A stretch of DNA of 64,000 nt, from NCBI GenBank assembly GCA_944363785.1, contig CALVVF010000007.1:1-64000 (forward strand). Reading direction: 5' to 3'. A program made the position numbers and the translations under genes. Origin of the DNA: an uncultured Bacilli bacterium. Its GTDB lineage: Bacteria > Bacillota_I > Bacilli_A > RF39 > UBA660. The notes beneath the pieces are model-generated. The model did not search any database, was not told the DNA's origin, and saw only the letters and a list, made by a program, of their open reading frames with translations. Positions 1 to 11,008 of the stretch are shown piece by piece (the stretch's first letter is position 1; every line of letters begins with the position of its first letter).

Positions 1-105
1 TTGGTCAATTAACATTTTAAGGCATTAATCGCTTTTTGTATACCATCTTAGTCTCACATCAATTGTAACTCAACAAACAAAAAAACATAAATTCCAATAA
101 TCCCA

Positions 106-134
106 TTGAACTTTTCTCTATTCTATATTATATT
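106..134 (+). promoter_or_regulatory. putative tRNA promoter
   Basis: TTGAAC at 106-111 and TATATT at 129-134 with a 17-base spacer lie just before the tRNA at 143. The predicted start point is within a few bases of the mature 5' end. Confidence 0.5.
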
Positions 135-142
135 AGTAATAT

Positions 143-219
143 GTCCATATAGCTCAGTAGGATAGAGTGTTTCCCTCCGAAGGAAAAGGTCGTGGGTTCG
201 ATTCCCGCTATGGACACCA
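143..219 (+). tRNA. tRNA-Arg (anticodon CCG)
   Basis: A full cloverleaf can be folded. The acceptor GTCCATA (143-149) pairs with TATGGAC (209-215). The anticodon stem TTTCC/GGAAA encloses the loop CTCCGAA, giving anticodon CCG, which reads the arginine codon CGG. The T-loop is GTTCGAT-like and CCA is encoded (217-219). It stands alone, with its own promoter and terminator. Confidence 0.95.
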
Positions 220-258
220 TAGGAAAATTAGTCGAACTGATCGACTTTAAATAAAAAT

Positions 259-285
259 AAGGTTAATTTCAGTTAACCTTTTTTG
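259..285 (+). terminator. rho-independent terminator after tRNA-Arg
   Basis: AAGGTTAA and TTAACCTT form an 8-bp stem with a 6-base loop, followed by a T run. Confidence 0.85.
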
Positions 286-390
286 TATACTTGAAAGAAA
301 GTCAATAGTTTTACAGATAATAAAGAAAAAGCTAGATAACAATGAGATATCAGAAAAATATATGTAATAATAATTAACTTAGAAAAATAA

Positions 391-424
391 AATTAAAAAT
401 CCAGTTACAAAATGTAGCTGGATT
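391..424 (-). terminator. terminator of the 161-aa gene
   Basis: On the minus strand AATCCAGCTAC pairs with GTAACTGGATT (one G-U) around a 5-base loop, followed by TTTAATTTT. It overlaps the stop codon of the gene ending at 423. Confidence 0.75.
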
Positions 425-908
425 ATTTGCTTTTATGGGAAATAGTTTTGGATAAAACCCGAGTTTCTTCTGAAGGACAAATAGGTTCCCATATTAAATG
501 ATTTCTATCCTGTTGTAACAAAGTATCTAAAGAAAAAGGATTACCATGTTCATCAATTTGCTTTAGAACTTGAATTCTATCCGGAGCTATTGCCTGTTCT
601 GTATACCAATCACCAAATAATTGCCATGAATCATTATCCGTTATAGTAAAATCAATATTTTCTAAATCAAAGCGTAACAATTTCAATAGTCTTGGATTTA
701 CACCCTTATATAGAAATTCTCGCCAAGTATCAAAAAGTAATAAAGCAGGAAAAAAATATATAGCTTCCCTACTATCACCAATTTTCCTACTTCTCTTCCC
801 GCACTTGGGTAATAGTCCTTCCCCTCTTATTAATTTTAAATGATTAGATGTCGTTAGATGGTATCCATGTAACTGGAAATTACTTATTTTTTCAGCCGAT
901 AAAATCAT
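423..908 (-). CDS. orphan protein with ADP-ribosyltransferase-like features
   Basis: This 161-aa soluble protein has no recognised name. The start is supported by GGAGG six bases upstream of the ATG. Residues 16-60 read YHLTT...L..I..EGLLP...KRS..IGD....IYFF, which resembles the N-terminal half of the ART/DarT-like fold (a His in the first strand, then GL.P, then a Tyr/Phe strand). A later segment, YTEQAIAPDRIQVL, resembles the E...I.P..I end of such folds. NAD+ use is inference from these motifs alone. It is monocistronic, has its own terminator and no antitoxin-like neighbour, so an alternative is an uncharacterised conserved protein without catalytic activity. Confidence 0.6.
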   Translation of the reverse strand: MILSAEKISNFQLHGYHLTTSNHLKLIRGEGLLPKCGKRSRKIGDSREAIYFFPALLLFDTWREFLYKGVNPRLLKLLRFDLENIDFTITDNDSWQLFGDWYTEQAIAPDRIQVLKQIDEHGNPFSLDTLLQQDRNHLIWEPICPSEETRVLSKTISHKSK

Positions 909-1264
909 ATATACCTCCGTACGAATGAATAAATTACTTTAATTACCGCTTATTTCAATATAATTCTCTTTTGATAACCGATTAGATTTATACCCTTTTC
1001 TTATTATTTGATTAACCTTCTCCTATTACAACACCCGTTCGATTACCTTAGGTGATGATGAAAAACACTAGTTACATATATCTTCAATAAATCGTTTACC
1101 TTCTATCTATATTATACAATTTTTTCTCTTGTTTACCAACATTATTTTTTTTCATTAGTCAACTGCCTATTTCTAATAATAGAAAAACATTTCTGGTAAA
1201 AAATATCTCTTAAGGATATTTTCTCTAAATAATAGCCTTTTTATGGAGAAAAAAATATTGTTTA
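909..1264. other. intergenic region without a gene
   Basis: About 420 bases separate the divergent genes at 908 and 1332. The stretch is very AT-rich, with stop codons in all frames. Apart from the ribosome-binding site of the left gene and the promoter at 1265-1293, I see no conserved element, tRNA or clear hairpin. Confidence 0.6.
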
Positions 1265-1293
1265 TTGACAATACTAACTTTTTATATTATAGT
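1265..1293 (+). promoter_or_regulatory. promoter of the corA-like gene
   Basis: A perfect TTGACA (1265-1270) is followed 17 bases later by TATAGT (1288-1293). A second TATAAT at 1301 lacks a well-spaced -35. Confidence 0.7.
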
Positions 1294-1331
1294 TAGCACG
1301 TATAATATAGACAATAATCGAGGTGCGAAAG

Positions 1332-2282
1332 ATGATTAAAATATTAAAAAATACGGTTTCTGATGAACAAACAAAACTTCGTTCTTGTGAACAATTAGAA
1401 AAAGATTCTTGGATTAATTTGATTCACCCTACAAACGAAGAAATTAAACGTGTAGCTAGTGAAGTGGGTATCGATTCTCATATGATCTCTCAAGTATTAG
1501 TAGAAAAAGAATTACCAAGAATTAAGAAAAACGATAACGCAGTACTAGTCGTTATCGATATTCCTTACACTAAAGATAAAAGAGTAAAAAACAAATATGT
1601 TACTTATCCTTTAGGAATTATTTTATCCGATAATTCTTATATCGTGACAGTATCCTTAGTGGAACACGAATTTTTAAGAAAAATTGAAGAAGAAGAAAAT
1701 ACAGAATTCTATACCGATCGAAAAGTTAGATTTTTAATTCAAATGTTGTTGAAGTCAGCTGAGGTGTACCTATCGACATTGAACCTTATCGATGACGACA
1801 TACAAAAACTAGAAAAAGATACTTATTACTCGACGAACAATAAACAATTACTCAATTTCTTAAACATACAAAAAACGCTTGTTTATTTCATTACTTCTTT
1901 ACAAGCGAATAGTAGTGTATTAGAAAAATTACATAAAGAAGATATCTTACCGATCAGTAAAGAAAACAAATCGTTATTAGAAGATGCGATGATCGAAAAT
2001 AAACAATGTATAGAAACAAGTACTGTTTACCGAGAAATCTTATCTTCTACAATCGATACTTACGGAACGATTATTTCTAATAATCTAAACGTAATCATGA
2101 AATTCTTAGCGGGTATCACGATCGTCTTTTCCATTCCTACAATGATTGCTTCTTTCTTAGGGATGAATGTACCATTAGGTATTATTGGAAAAAGCGAATT
2201 ATCCTTCTTCTTTATCTGTGTTGTTTCATTAATTATTTCTATTTTACTCGCTAGATGGTTAAAGAAGAAAAATATGTTATAA
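1332..2282 (+). CDS. corA: CorA-family magnesium/divalent cation transporter
   Basis: About 316 aa. CorA proteins form pentameric channels that admit Mg2+ or Co2+ through the membrane. The N-terminal 250 residues are soluble and charged, as in the CorA funnel domain. Two membrane helices close the protein, and the family signature GMN lies at about residues 277-279 at the end of the first helix. The short C-terminus is basic (ARWLKKKNML). The ATG at 1332 is preferred because GAGGTG six bases upstream is the ribosome-binding site; the in-frame GTG at 1323 lies inside it. Single gene with its own promoter and terminator. The exact ion is not visible in the sequence. Confidence 0.9.
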   Translation: MIKILKNTVSDEQTKLRSCEQLEKDSWINLIHPTNEEIKRVASEVGIDSHMISQVLVEKELPRIKKNDNAVLVVIDIPYTKDKRVKNKYVTYPLGIILSDNSYIVTVSLVEHEFLRKIEEEENTEFYTDRKVRFLIQMLLKSAEVYLSTLNLIDDDIQKLEKDTYYSTNNKQLLNFLNIQKTLVYFITSLQANSSVLEKLHKEDILPISKENKSLLEDAMIENKQCIETSTVYREILSSTIDTYGTIISNNLNVIMKFLAGITIVFSIPTMIASFLGMNVPLGIIGKSELSFFFICVVSLIISILLARWLKKKNML

Positions 2283-2312
2283 GAGGATTTACCTTTCTAA
2301 ATCTTCTTTTTT
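2281..2312 (+). terminator. terminator after corA-like gene
   Basis: An 11-bp stem (2281-2291 with 2298-2308, one G-U pair), 6-base loop and T run lie directly after the stop codon. Confidence 0.8.
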
Positions 2313-2936
2313 AATGATAAAAATATTCTTTTCTTGATAAAAAGCATAGAAAATATCTTCAATATTTACTTTTTCTTCGGTTAAGGTTTTCTGTAACCAT
2401 TTTTCCGTTTTTTGAATTTGTTTTAGAGTATCTTCTTGAATTTTACCATCTAAAATAAGAGGTAAAGGGTAATCGCCAAAACGATTATCTTTTTTCTTGA
2501 ATACACTCAATTTCCCACTAGTTTCCAAAATAGCATAATCAACCTCTTCGATACTTTTAATATGTTGTTCTCTTAGTTGAGTTAATAAATCATCTATGTT
2601 GTAGCGTTGCTTCACCATTTCTTTAAAATTGATTTTCCCACGATTGATCATCACAGAGGGTGTTCCATCAAAAGCATCCCTTACTTTTTGATTTTTTAAT
2701 GAATAATAAGCCATTCCCACTTGAATGAATACCAATACCACAATAGGAATAATCGATAAAAAGACACTCTCCTCACGATTATCGATCGATATAGCCGCAA
2801 GTTCCGCAATCAAAATAGAAACAATTAAATCGACAATACCTAGTTGTCCTACCTCTCTTTTCCCCATGAAACGATATAAAAGTGTAATAATAACATAAAA
2901 AAGAATAGTCCTTTCTAATACGATGAAATAATCCAT
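2289..2936 (-). CDS. DUF421 (YetF/YrbG-type) membrane protein
   Basis: About 215 aa. Three membrane segments lie in the first 80 residues, followed by the typical DUF421 soluble domain with NRGKI, an acidic patch and the LSVF strand. DUF421 proteins are common in spore-formers, where several copies occur; some act in spore membranes, but this copy cannot be assigned a step. In B. subtilis the paralogue yrbG lies beside the tgt/queA/ruv block, as here. The ATG at 2936 follows AGGTGAGG; the upstream GTG at 2945 is part of that ribosome-binding site. Confidence 0.85.
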   Translation of the reverse strand: MDYFIVLERTILFYVIITLLYRFMGKREVGQLGIVDLIVSILIAELAAISIDNREESVFLSIIPIVVLVFIQVGMAYYSLKNQKVRDAFDGTPSVMINRGKINFKEMVKQRYNIDDLLTQLREQHIKSIEEVDYAILETSGKLSVFKKKDNRFGDYPLPLILDGKIQEDTLKQIQKTEKWLQKTLTEEKVNIEDIFYAFYQEKNIFIIKKEDLER

Positions 2937-3011
2937 ATTCCTCACCTATCTTTATTATGAGGTTTGTCATATTTTTTTATACAGTATCATAGTTTTTACT
3001 AGGTGAAAAAT

Positions 3012-3375
3012 ATGGCATTTATGAAATATATTAAAGTCTTTCTCTATATACTAATTCCCTTATTCTTATTCAATATCCTTATATCTTTACTATACTACTT
3101 TAACATAATCCCAACTAACATAGTGAATTATTTTAAATTAATCATGATCAGTATAGCTATGTTAATTGGCGGAATTTATATCGGCACAAAAGCAACCAAG
3201 AAAGGTTGGCTAGAAGGACTAAAAGTAGGATTAGAAATGATCATTATTCTTTTTCTATTCAGTTACTTAGGATTTGACCAAGGAATTAGTATTAAAACAA
3301 TAGTCTATTATTTAATTCTCCTTGCTTCTTCCACATTAGGAAGTATGATTGGGATCAGTAGAAAAAAGCAAAATT

Positions 3376-3377
<2 letters not shown>
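3012..3377 (+). CDS. TIGR04086 family membrane protein (YrzE-like)
   Basis: About 121 aa with four hydrophobic segments, the charged loop KATKKGW between helices 2 and 3 and a basic tail SRKK. This matches the TIGR04086/YrzE family, small integral membrane proteins of unknown function found near tgt-queA-ruvAB in Bacilli. Here the gene is inverted relative to tgt. The start at 3012 follows AGGTGA; the upstream GTG at 3003 is inside the ribosome-binding site. Confidence 0.8.
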
Positions 3378-5708
<2,331 letters not shown>

Positions 5709-5727
5709 AAAGAACACCCCCTATTGT

Positions 5728-5751
5728 CACTTATTCAACTATGAATAAGTG
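5728..5751 (-). other. perfect hairpin before the 392-aa gene
   Basis: CACTTATTC and GAATAAGTG form a perfect 9-bp stem with a 6-base loop, about 10 bases before the GGGGG ribosome-binding site of the gene starting at 5708. No T run follows, so it is not an ordinary terminator. It could be an operator or an mRNA stem. Confidence 0.4.
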
Positions 5752-5854
5752 CCTATTTCTAACGATGATATTTCTCTAATCTTTCTTTTTGACGATTATA
5801 GCTAAGTACTTTTTAAATCCAGTTCTATATAATTTTATCGCAATAAAAGCACTC

Positions 5855-6880
5855 TTATTTAATTAACATACTATCTCCAAAGGAGAAAAAGCGATATTTG
5901 GCAGCAACTGCCTGATGATAAGCTTCTAAGACATGTTCTCTACCAGCAAAAGCACTAACCAACATAATCAAGGTTGATTTAGGTAAATGAAAATTAGTAA
6001 TTAGCATGTCAATTGCTTGAAAAGAATAACCAGGATAGATAAAAATATCTGTTGTCCCATAACAAGCTTTAAACTGATGATATTTATTCATAACTGTCTC
6101 TAAGGTTCTAACACTAGTTGTTCCTACAGCAATAATCTTTTTTCCCTGTTCTTTTGTCTTATTCAAAATATCCGCAGTCTCTTGGCTCATTTCATAATAC
6201 TCGGTATGCATTTTATGTTCCTGAATATTTTCTACTTGAACAGGACGAAAAGTACCAAGTCCAACATGAAGAGTAACATACGCAATATTTATTTTTTTTT
6301 CTTTAACTTTTTCTAGTAATTCTTTCGTAAAATGAAGCCCAGCCGTAGGAGCAGCAGCACTTCCTAAAACTTTAGCATACACGGTATTATAACGAGTCTG
6401 ATCACTTAACTTTTCATGAATATAAGGAGGTAATGGCATCGTTCCCAACTCTTCCAAAATTTCTAATAGAATGCCATCATAAATCAATCGATACCGACGA
6501 ATTCCTTCCTCTTTTTCTTCTATACATTCAGCTTTTAATTTTCCTTCACCAAAAGAAACAATTGTTCCCTTATGTACTCGTTTAGCTGGCTTAGTTAAAC
6601 ACTCCCAAACATCATTTTGCATATCTTTGAGTAATAATACTTCAATTACCGCATTCGTTTCCTCTTTTATCCCAATCAATCTAGCCGGCAAAACTTTAGT
6701 ATTATTCAACACTAATGTATCACCTGGTTCCATATAGGATATAACATCTGGAAACTGATGATGTTCTATTTCTCCTGTATTCTTATCTAATACCATTAAC
6801 CTTGAACCATCTCTTTTTTCGAGTGGTGTTTGCGCAATTAACTCAGCTGGTAATTCATAATCAAAATCTTCTAGTTGCAT
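5855..6880 (-). CDS. queA: S-adenosylmethionine:tRNA ribosyltransferase-isomerase
   Basis: 341 aa, full length. QueA transfers and isomerises the ribosyl group of SAM onto preQ1-modified tRNA to give epoxyqueuosine. Visible family blocks are [11 protein letters not shown] at the N-terminus, [34 protein letters not shown], the [10 protein letters not shown] strand and [12 protein letters not shown] near the end. It follows ruvB and a 189-aa unknown gene in the same direction, as in the classical ruvAB-queA-tgt block. Confidence 0.97.
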   Translation of the reverse strand: MQLEDFDYELPAELIAQTPLEKRDGSRLMVLDKNTGEIEHHQFPDVISYMEPGDTLVLNNTKVLPARLIGIKEETNAVIEVLLLKDMQNDVWECLTKPAKRVHKGTIVSFGEGKLKAECIEEKEEGIRRYRLIYDGILLEILEELGTMPLPPYIHEKLSDQTRYNTVYAKVLGSAAAPTAGLHFTKELLEKVKEKKINIAYVTLHVGLGTFRPVQVENIQEHKMHTEYYEMSQETADILNKTKEQGKKIIAVGTTSVRTLETVMNKYHQFKACYGTTDIFIYPGYSFQAIDMLITNFHLPKSTLIMLVSAFAGREHVLEAYHQAVAAKYRFFSFGDSMLIK

Positions 6881-6893
6881 AATTTCCCTCTTT

Positions 6894-7463
6894 CTACTTT
6901 CTTATTGTGTCCATTAATTGATAATAATCTTTCTGATAAATCTCTGTCGCAATTTTATCAAGAAATTCCTCTTTATGTGCCTTTGTAATTCTCTTTGCTT
7001 TATACGTACGATAGATATACTCTAAAATTTCAGTTCTAACATCAACTTCTAAAGTTTTAAATCTAGCCGCATGAATCGCTTTAGCATTTCCGACAACCGG
7101 TAACATTTTACTCATTTCTTTAATTGTTTTATTCTTAAAATAATCAGCGAGCATGAACAATGTAGCCTCTTCTAGTAATTTAATTTCTACTTTACCATTT
7201 TCAATTAAACTAGCCAAAGTAATAATATAAATATATTTCTCTTTTAAAGGAATCATTAATTCATCAACATAATCAATAAATGTCAAAATCTTTTGTTGTT
7301 CTTCCTCTTCTTCAATCAATAAGACTGGTAAACAATTCCATTTTTTAATATTATCATAATCTTTGACTATAGAAAAGTCTTCAGATACTGCTTCATTAAT
7401 ATCATCAATAATTTTTCCTAATGGTACACCACTTAATACCTTTTCAACTTCTACTTTTCTCAT
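6894..7463 (-). CDS. hypothetical helical protein between ruvB and queA
   Basis: 189 aa and predominantly charged alpha-helical, with no signal peptide or membrane segment. A run of acidic residues (EEEEEQQ) occurs near residue 55. No named family recognised. It sits 13 bases before queA and 21 bases after ruvB, so it is part of this operon. AGGAG precedes the ATG at 7463. Confidence 0.7.
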   Translation of the reverse strand: MRKVEVEKVLSGVPLGKIIDDINEAVSEDFSIVKDYDNIKKWNCLPVLLIEEEEEQQKILTFIDYVDELMIPLKEKYIYIITLASLIENGKVEIKLLEEATLFMLADYFKNKTIKEMSKMLPVVGNAKAIHAARFKTLEVDVRTEILEYIYRTYKAKRITKAHKEEFLDKIATEIYQKDYYQLMDTIRK

Positions 7464-7484
7464 CCTTTTTATTCTCTCCTTTTA

Positions 7485-8492
7485 TTAATTAAAAATCGTA
7501 TTTTGATATTCTATTTTTAAATGTTCATAAGCCAAATGGGTAGCCACTCTACCACGGGGAGTACGTTTTAAAAATCCTTGTTGTAGTAAATACGGTTCAC
7601 AAACATCTTCTAAAGTTGCGACTTCTTCTCCAATCGCAGAAGCTACTGACTCAATTCCAACTGGGCCACCACGAAATTTTTGAATAATAGCAAGTAGGAA
7701 CTGATGATCCGTCTCATCTAACCCTTTTTCGTCAATTTTTAAACGATCCAAAGCTTTTTTGGTAATAGGAAGATCGATTACCCCACTTCCTTCTACTAAG
7801 GCAAAATCACGCACACGTTTAAATAAGCGATTAGCAATACGAGGTGTACCTCTACTACGACTAGCTAGTTCTAAAGCAGCTTGATCTTCAATGGGAACCC
7901 CTAATACTCGTGAAGTTCTCTTTACAATCGACATTAATTCATCCATGGTATAATACTGTAATTTTTCAATAATTCCAAAGCGATCACGTAAAGGTGAAGT
8001 CAAATCTCCTGCCCTAGTTGTCGCACCAACTAAAGTAAATGGTGGTAAATTAATCCGGATACTTCTGGTATTTCCCTCTCCACCAATAATAATTTCTAAC
8101 ATATAGTCTTCCATAGCAGGATATAAAATTTCTTCAATATAGGAAGGCATACGATGAATTTCATCAATAAATAAAACATCATTAGGCTCTAATGTCGATA
8201 AAATAGCCGCCAAATCTCCGGACTTTTCAATACTTGGTCCACTAGCTGTCCTTAGATTTACTCCCAATTCATTAGCAATAATATTAGCAAGTGTCGTTTT
8301 TCCTAACCCCGGTGGTCCATATAACAATACATGGTCAAGAGATTCACCCCGCATTTTAGCCGCTTCAATATATACTTTAATATTCTGTTTTACATCTTCT
8401 TGTCCAATATACTCATCGATTCGTTCTGGACGAATATTAGTATCAGCATCTTCTTCGTCTAAAACTTCTCCCGACATGATTTTCTCTTCCAT
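7485..8492 (-). CDS. ruvB: Holliday junction branch migration DNA helicase
   Basis: About 335 aa. RuvB is the AAA+ motor that, with RuvA, drives branch migration of Holliday junctions. Walker [10 protein letters not shown], Walker B DEIH, sensor TTRAGDL and [12 protein letters not shown] are present, and the C-terminal winged-helix domain ends with [10 protein letters not shown]. The ATG at 8492 follows GGAGGTGA; the in-frame ATG at 8513 is upstream of that site and adds residues not typical for RuvB. Confidence 0.97.
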   Translation of the reverse strand: MEEKIMSGEVLDEEDADTNIRPERIDEYIGQEDVKQNIKVYIEAAKMRGESLDHVLLYGPPGLGKTTLANIIANELGVNLRTASGPSIEKSGDLAAILSTLEPNDVLFIDEIHRMPSYIEEILYPAMEDYMLEIIIGGEGNTRSIRINLPPFTLVGATTRAGDLTSPLRDRFGIIEKLQYYTMDELMSIVKRTSRVLGVPIEDQAALELASRSRGTPRIANRLFKRVRDFALVEGSGVIDLPITKKALDRLKIDEKGLDETDHQFLLAIIQKFRGGPVGIESVASAIGEEVATLEDVCEPYLLQQGFLKRTPRGRVATHLAYEHLKIEYQNTIFN

Positions 8493-8520
8493 ACTTTCAC
8501 CTCCTATAAACAACTATCTA

Positions 8521-9078
8521 CTATTTTAATAATAATTTTAAAGCTTCTTTCACTTGAACTTCAATAGATAAACTACTATCTACTTTACTAACAATGGCTT
8601 TTACTTCCTTTTCTTTGTAACCTAATCCCTTTAATACTTCTATTAACTCCTCATAACCATTAGATAAGTTGCCAATGTCTCCTGTTATTTGTGTTTTTCC
8701 TTTCAAATCTAAAATGATCTGTTTAGCAAGTTTCTCACCAATTTTAGGGAATTTTTTTAAATATAAAATATTTTCTCTTTCGATAGCATCGATAATACCA
8801 GCTATAGAGCCAGTTGCCAAAATAGGAAGAGCCATACGTGGTCCTAACCCTTTTACGGCAATTAATTTTAAAAACATTTCTTTTTCTTCTTGAGTTTTAA
8901 ACCCATATAAACTATTTTCATCCTCACGTATATATTGATAAAGATAAATCTTGTATTCCTGATTCAAATCAAAAGCATAAGGATTCGGAGTATTGATTTG
9001 ATAACCGATTCCAGCTGTCTCTACAACAATGTAACTCGCTTCAATATCCGTTACTTTTCCTATCATATAATTGTACAT
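8521..9078 (-). CDS. ruvA: Holliday junction DNA helicase subunit RuvA
   Basis: About 185 aa. RuvA is the tetrameric junction-recognition partner of RuvB, encoded just downstream. It starts MYNYMIGKV and shows the OB-fold domain I, then YQYIREDENSLYGF, the helix-hairpin-helix motifs VKGLGPRMAL and FPKIGEKLAKQI, and the small C-terminal domain III (LKGLGYKEKEV). The ATG at 9078 follows GGAAGG; the GTG at 9096 is six codons upstream of it. Confidence 0.96.
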   Translation of the reverse strand: MYNYMIGKVTDIEASYIVVETAGIGYQINTPNPYAFDLNQEYKIYLYQYIREDENSLYGFKTQEEKEMFLKLIAVKGLGPRMALPILATGSIAGIIDAIERENILYLKKFPKIGEKLAKQIILDLKGKTQITGDIGNLSNGYEELIEVLKGLGYKEKEVKAIVSKVDSSLSIEVQVKEALKLLLK

Positions 9079-9314
9079 AGTATTCCTTCCTTTCACTATT
9101 GTTATTATATAATAAATTATCCATTTTTAAAATAGAGATAGTAAAATTATTTCACATATAAAAATTATATTTTCAGCTTTTCTTCATAATTATCATTCTA
9201 TTTTCAATTTTTCAAAACAAATCGTAACAAAAGAATAAAATAAACAAAAAGTTATCACATTCACGAATAAATTTCTCAACCTAAAAACAGTTTTTTCAAA
9301 TAACTAACAAAATA

Positions 9315-9353
9315 TAGAAAAAAGACTATCAACAACATATTTGTCAATAGTCT
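9315..9353 (-). terminator. terminator of rpsU
   Basis: AGACTAT/ATAGTCT plus ACAA/TTGT form a stem with a two-base internal mismatch, followed on the minus strand by a T7 run. The rest of 9079-9379 is AT-rich and shows no gene. Confidence 0.75.
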
Positions 9354-9379
9354 AAAAGATCACACAATAGATTTAAAAA

Positions 9380-9583
9380 TTAATCTCTATTAGTTCTATT
9401 TGCTCTATTTCTTTTACGGGCATTTTTGATGCCTTCTTTTTTAGCATTTCTTCTTTTTACTCCGGGTTTATCATAACCTTCTCTTTTTTTGCATTCAGAA
9501 GGGACTCCATCTCTAGCAACTTTTTGTTTAAATTTCTTTAGTGCAAATTCTAGATTCCCGTTTTTTACTGGCACTTGTGTCAT
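9380..9583 (-). CDS. rpsU: small ribosomal subunit protein bS21
   Basis: 67 aa, very basic, typical S21 length. The blocks NGNLEFALKKFKQ, DGVPSECKKRE and KPGVKRRNAKKE are diagnostic. The protein sits near the anti-Shine-Dalgarno end of 16S rRNA and helps initiation. Monocistronic with a strong terminator; GGAGGG precedes the ATG. Confidence 0.96.
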   Translation of the reverse strand: MTQVPVKNGNLEFALKKFKQKVARDGVPSECKKREGYDKPGVKRRNAKKEGIKNARKRNRANRTNRD

Positions 9584-9657
9584 TATTTCCCCTCCTTCCG
9601 CATTTACTACAATAGATTATAGCGCAATTTTCTACATATTTCAACATATTTTTACAT

Positions 9658-10026
9658 TCATTTAATAAAATTTCGTGGGTTGTAAAATAGATTTTTTGAT
9701 CTTTGCCCCTCTACAACAAAATTTTCTTGCAATGAATCGAAAGCAGTATCGATCAAAGTTCCAATTTCTGAATCCCACTCAGCCTGTTTTTTTACTTCTA
9801 CTTTCAGATTTTGAATTAACTGATCAACCTCTTTTTTCTTTTCTGTTCTAATGATGGCTTCCCTAATTAATTCAAGAGAATCTTCATCATCAATATAACG
9901 ATTTAAAACCTGACATTCTTTTTCATTTAATAAAGAAGGGTTATAGCTACTTACTTTTTTTATATAATTTTCTAAATCATATTTCAATATTAATATTCTT
10001 AGATCATAAAAATTATTCTCATTCAC
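9658..10026 (-). CDS. hypothetical protein beside the bacteriocin genes
   Basis: About 122 aa, soluble, charged and helical. No family recognised. The start is taken as GTG at 10026, seven bases after AGGAGTGG; the in-frame ATG at 10113 would place the peptide's terminator inside the gene. It has its own promoter (10049-10077) and follows the terminator of the peptide operon, so it is a separate transcript. Its position suggests an immunity or regulatory role, but nothing in the sequence proves this. Confidence 0.6.
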   Translation of the reverse strand: MNENNFYDLRILILKYDLENYIKKVSSYNPSLLNEKECQVLNRYIDDEDSLELIREAIIRTEKKKEVDQLIQNLKVEVKKQAEWDSEIGTLIDTAFDSLQENFVVEGQRSKNLFYNPRNFIK

Positions 10027-10048
10027 TTTTATTCCACTCCTATTTTCT

Positions 10049-10077
10049 ATTATATAAAAAGCAGACACAAAAGTAAA
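10049..10077 (-). promoter_or_regulatory. promoter of the 122-aa gene
   Basis: On the minus strand TTTACT (10072-10077) is followed 17 bases later by TATAAT (10049-10054). Confidence 0.55.
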
Positions 10078-10079
10078 GA

Positions 10080-10105
10080 AAGGAAATGAAGCTAAGCATT
10101 TCCTT
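10080..10105 (-). terminator. terminator of the bacteriocin operon
   Basis: AAGGAAATG and CATTTCCTT form a 9-bp stem with an 8-base loop, followed on the minus strand by a pyrimidine/T-rich tail. It overlaps the stop of the 52-aa gene. Confidence 0.7.
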
Positions 10106-10262
10106 ATGAACAAATCATAATATAATAACGAAAAGCAGTTCCAATATGTCTTCCAAAATTAAACAAAGCCATTACGATATAAAAAAGTAATGTTACTATG
10201 ACAGGAAAACTGATAATCGTTGTTAACCCTATTCCTATTTTTTTTACGATTTCTTTTTTCAT
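10104..10262 (-). CDS. 52-aa membrane peptide, bacteriocin companion or immunity candidate
   Basis: A short gene starting MKKEIVKK. It has one long hydrophobic segment (about residues 9-33) and ends FGRHIGTAFR...MICS. There is no double-glycine leader. The C-terminal motif GR-x-[IF]-G-[ST]-A-[IF]-R and the MICS end echo the neighbouring 55-aa peptide (LGRSFGSAIR...MCSV). It starts one base after that gene's stop (TAATATG) with only a weak ribosome-binding site, which implies translational coupling. It may be the immunity protein, a second leaderless component or a regulator; the shared motif supports a direct partnership. Confidence 0.6.
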   Translation of the reverse strand: MKKEIVKKIGIGLTTIISFPVIVTLLFYIVMALFNFGRHIGTAFRYYIMICS

Positions 10263-10263
10263 A

Positions 10264-10431
10264 TTATACAGAACACATCTTATTATCAGCTAATCTTCGA
10301 ATAGCAGAACCAAAACTTCTTCCCAAAGAAGCGATTGTTTTGACTATTGTAGAAATAGAATTAATTAGTGTCCCTGTAATATCTATTCCACCTTCTACGG
10401 CTAATAATTCTTTTTCACCTAATACTTGCAT
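10264..10431 (-). CDS. double-glycine leader bacteriocin precursor (55 aa)
   Basis: The peptide begins MQVLGEKELLAVEGG, a textbook double-glycine leader (hydrophobic at -4, -7 and -12, cleaved after GG). The predicted mature 40-aa core starts at IDITG and ends with a cationic amphipathic part containing LGRSFGSAIRR and MCSV. GGAGGAG precedes the ATG. It lies in the operon of a C39-peptidase ABC exporter, the enzyme class that cuts such leaders. Class II bacteriocin is the likely type; a peptide pheromone is the main alternative. Confidence 0.8.
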   Translation of the reverse strand: MQVLGEKELLAVEGGIDITGTLINSISTIVKTIASLGRSFGSAIRRLADNKMCSV

Positions 10432-10446
10432 TTTTCTCCTCCTTAT

Positions 10447-10587
10447 CTAATCACATTTGATTGGTCTTGTAATCCCATCAAAAACACCAATAATAAATAT
10501 CGCGGCAGCAACTATGCCACACACTCCCCATAAACTAAGGCCTCCTCCTTGAATATTTTCTAACTCTAACTCATTTAATACTTTCAT
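10447..10587 (-). CDS. double-glycine leader bacteriocin precursor (46 aa)
   Basis: The leader MKVLNELELENIQGG is followed by a 31-residue core starting GLSLWGVCG. The core has a hydrophobic helix, two cysteines (core positions 8 and 30) that could form a disulphide, and the end TRPIKCD. GGAG precedes the ATG at 10587. It lies 16 bases before the 55-aa precursor, so the two may act as a two-peptide (class IIb-like) bacteriocin. Confidence 0.8.
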   Translation of the reverse strand: MKVLNELELENIQGGGLSLWGVCGIVAAAIFIIGVFDGITRPIKCD

Positions 10588-10588
10588 A

Positions 10589-11008
10589 TTACTCCTTTCT
10601 TATTGTCTGATATATACTTTTAGCTATTGTAGATTTAGTTAATAATAGTTTACCCTTTATTAGATTGGCAGAATCAGAAAAGTTTTCAATGTTTAAATAT
10701 ATAGGAACTTTATCTGTCTCTTTTCCTAATTCAGATGAGACTATCTGATATCGATATTTTTCTTGATCAATAGTAATATGTCCTATCTCTTGAATTTTCT
10801 CAATATCAGAAACAGAAATTTTAGTCACGTAACCATTCTCTGTTTTAACTAACTCTACATCACATTCCTTTTTCACCTCTAGAAAAAAGAATGTATACAA
10901 TACTCCTATTATTAAAATAACTACTTTCCAGTTAATGCGATATAACTTCGGTATAGGCAACTCATTATGATGAATAGTATCAAAAGTGGTATACATCGTT
11001 CTATTCAT
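10589..11008 (-). CDS. small membrane accessory protein of the bacteriocin exporter
   Basis: About 139 aa. A short cytoplasmic N-terminus is followed by one membrane helix (about residues 25-43) and a small beta-rich extracytoplasmic part. The architecture looks like a shortened HlyD/LagE-type membrane-fusion accessory protein without the coiled coil. The ATG at 11008 follows GGGGAG and overlaps the end of the transporter gene by 8 bases, so expression is coupled. The role in export is inferred from position and topology. Confidence 0.65.
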   Translation of the reverse strand: MNRTMYTTFDTIHHNELPIPKLYRINWKVVILIIGVLYTFFFLEVKKECDVELVKTENGYVTKISVSDIEKIQEIGHITIDQEKYRYQIVSSELGKETDKVPIYLNIENFSDSANLIKGKLLLTKSTIAKSIYQTIRKE

